The notes under the pieces were generated by a model, which had not been told where the DNA came from, did not search any database, and was given only the letters and a program-made list of their open reading frames with translations. A DNA stretch of 64,000 nucleotides from assembly GCF_003065405.1 (NCBI RefSeq), contig NZ_CP026947.1, positions 806,001 through 870,000 of the forward strand. Reading direction: 5' to 3'. Source of the stretch: Corynebacterium yudongzhengii. Its GTDB lineage: Bacteria; Actinomycetota; Actinomycetes; Mycobacteriales; Mycobacteriaceae. The translations under genes were made by a program, and so were the position numbers. Below are positions 61,749 through 64,000 of this stretch, one piece after another (the stretch's first letter is position 1; each line of letters opens with the position of its first letter).

Positions 61749-62719
61749 TCGGCGGCGATCGACGCGCCGGCGCGCTCATAGGCGGCCGCGGCGTTTTCCG
61801 TGCCCGCGGCGTCGAGATCAGCCTGCAGGATGGTCTCGCCGGCGAGGCCGAGGACGTCGGCGTCGTTAGTGGAGTCCGCCGCGAATGCCCTCCGGGCGGC
61901 ACCGGCGGTGATGACCAGCGCCTGGTCCTGGGTGATCTCGCTCGTATCCGCCGTGTGCGCGACCAGCTGTTCCGGGCTGACGAGGCTGACCTGCGCGCTG
62001 CCGTGGATGAGGCTGGAGATCCAGCTCAGCGCCATCGCCATGCCGCCGCCGGAGCCGATGCCCGGGGTCTGCGGATCCACGCCGGTGACCTCGGCCAGAC
62101 GCGCCATGCCGGCTGCGTTGTTAGCGAGCCCCGCGTCGGTGTCAGTGACCATGACCCACTCCATGGCGGCGGCGCCGGCGTTGAGCTTCGCGGTGTCGAA
62201 GTCGGCGAGCTCTTCGAGCGCATTCGCCCCCTTGGGCAGGGTGTGGCCGGCGCTGTTGAGCGGGTGGATGCCGAAGGCCACGAGGATGCCCACACCCCCG
62301 TCGTCCGTCACCGCGCCGTCTAAGCCGAGCACGATGCGGCGGGCGCCGCGCGACTGCGCGTCGGCGGCAAGCACGCCGATGCCGTAGCTATCGGATTCGC
62401 CTGGCGTGAAGGCCTCGGTGCCGGTGACGTCGGCGGCGTCGATATACGCGGTCGCCGCCGTCTGGTCGAAGGTATAGGTGGCCTCGGTGAGCCGGCCGGC
62501 GGCATCGGTGGTGGGTAAGGTAATGCGCTCGCCGCGAAACAGCGGCGCCAGGCGGGGGGCCGGCGTGCTCATCGGGGCAAGCGAGATCTCCGCATTGAGG
62601 ATCACCGAGCGCACGCCCTCGCCGAGATGCTTGGCGACGTCCTCGGCGCTCAGCTCACCCGCCCCGGAAGGTGCGACGAGGACGCGGATCGGGGAAGGTT
62701 CGTGTGCTGAATAGGCCAC
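61718..62719 (-). CDS. glxK: Glycerate kinase-family protein
   Basis: A 333-residue protein of the GlxK type, phosphorylating glycerate with ATP. Recognisable segments are VLVAPSGAGELSAEDVA at the N-terminus, ESDSYGIGVLAADAQSRGAR, VLGLDGAVTDDGGVGILVAF and GIGSGGGMAMALSW. It is shorter than the usual ~375-residue enzymes, and the second glycine motif reads LDGAVTDDGG where many have GGSATNDGG, so activity may be altered. The GTG at 62719 is preceded by AAAGGAG. The 3' end overlaps the neighbouring gene by 31 bp. Confidence 0.8.
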   Translation of the reverse strand: MAYSAHEPSPIRVLVAPSGAGELSAEDVAKHLGEGVRSVILNAEISLAPMSTPAPRLAPLFRGERITLPTTDAAGRLTEATYTFDQTAATAYIDAADVTGTEAFTPGESDSYGIGVLAADAQSRGARRIVLGLDGAVTDDGGVGILVAFGIHPLNSAGHTLPKGANALEELADFDTAKLNAGAAAMEWVMVTDTDAGLANNAAGMARLAEVTGVDPQTPGIGSGGGMAMALSWISSLIHGSAQVSLVSPEQLVAHTADTSEITQDQALVITAGAARRAFAADSTNDADVLGLAGETILQADLDAAGTENAAAAYERAGASIAADYLRISTVQG

Positions 62720-62788
62720 GGTGGGAAAGCTCCTTTGGGCGGATCGGGGGCTGGGATGGGAGATATCGACCAAAAGTTTAGCCTCTGA

Positions 62789-64000
<1,212 letters not shown>

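Overview
The window reads as a chromosomal segment of a high-GC Corynebacterium. Evidence is the gene content and order: ileS–dinB–lspA–rluD–dnaE, ilvA–treZ, a small alarmone synthetase next to treY, glgX, hisDCB…hisHA–impA–hisFI, an IGPS-like gene–lgt–pyk, glgP, glxK and gdhA. This order is shared, as far as I recall it, with C. glutamicum and partly with Mycobacterium. No tRNA, rRNA, CRISPR array or complete insertion sequence was seen. Many genes appear to be read from leaderless transcripts: a TANNNT -10 box sits 7-8 nt before the start codon on both strands, and this settled several starts.

Layout. 1-2131: 3' part of ileS. 2132-3256: a cluster of ~100-bp imperfect palindromic repeats (family A) and a frameshifted small gene. 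3296-10403: an EamA transporter, DNA polymerase IV, asparaginase, two lipoproteins, signal peptidase II, a pseudouridine synthase and a membrane protein. 10404-10990: 2.5 copies of a 200-bp tandem repeat built on family A. 11004-17408: rarD-like transporter, dnaE, an acetyltransferase and a MetE-like protein. 17417-20512: a HicA-like small ORF and two secreted or anchored proteins. 20690-28598: ilvA, treZ, YigZ family protein, small proteins, relS and treY. 28599-29510: a gene-free island of family B palindromes. 29511-33980: a hypothetical protein, an exonuclease with BRCT domain, and glgX. 34008-36113: TetR regulator, lipoprotein and membrane protein. 36153-44275: histidine genes, split by a small membrane protein and an MFS exporter. 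44268-48255: a relic of an ancestral trp operon, then lgt and pyk. 48269-51957: twin hydroxyacyl-CoA dehydrogenases divergent from an MFS transporter. 52239-56157: a degraded zone with an HNH nuclease gene, an MFS pseudogene, family B repeats and a frameshifted ATP-grasp gene. 56147-64000: glgP, M20 amidohydrolase, DUF4921 protein, small protein, glycerate kinase and the 5' part of gdhA.

How it works together. TreY and TreZ convert glycogen-type glucan to trehalose, and GlgX and GlgP debranch and phosphorolyse it, so storage-glucan turnover is concentrated here. RelS overlaps treY. Eight histidine-pathway genes (counting impA) lie in order, and HisA carries residues typical of corynebacterial enzymes that lost the PriA (TrpF) activity. 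Beside them, the TrpC-like protein has lost key catalytic residues. LspA and Lgt (lipoprotein maturation) are both present, with three predicted lipoproteins.

The most unusual material is non-coding or decaying: two palindromic repeat families, the degenerate TrpC in a collapsed trp locus, mirror-image leaderless promoters at 61311-61346, a palindrome lying on the lgt -10 box, and a decayed ATP-grasp/MFS locus. Three frameshifts (two in poly-G/C tracts) could be real, phase-variable or assembly errors.
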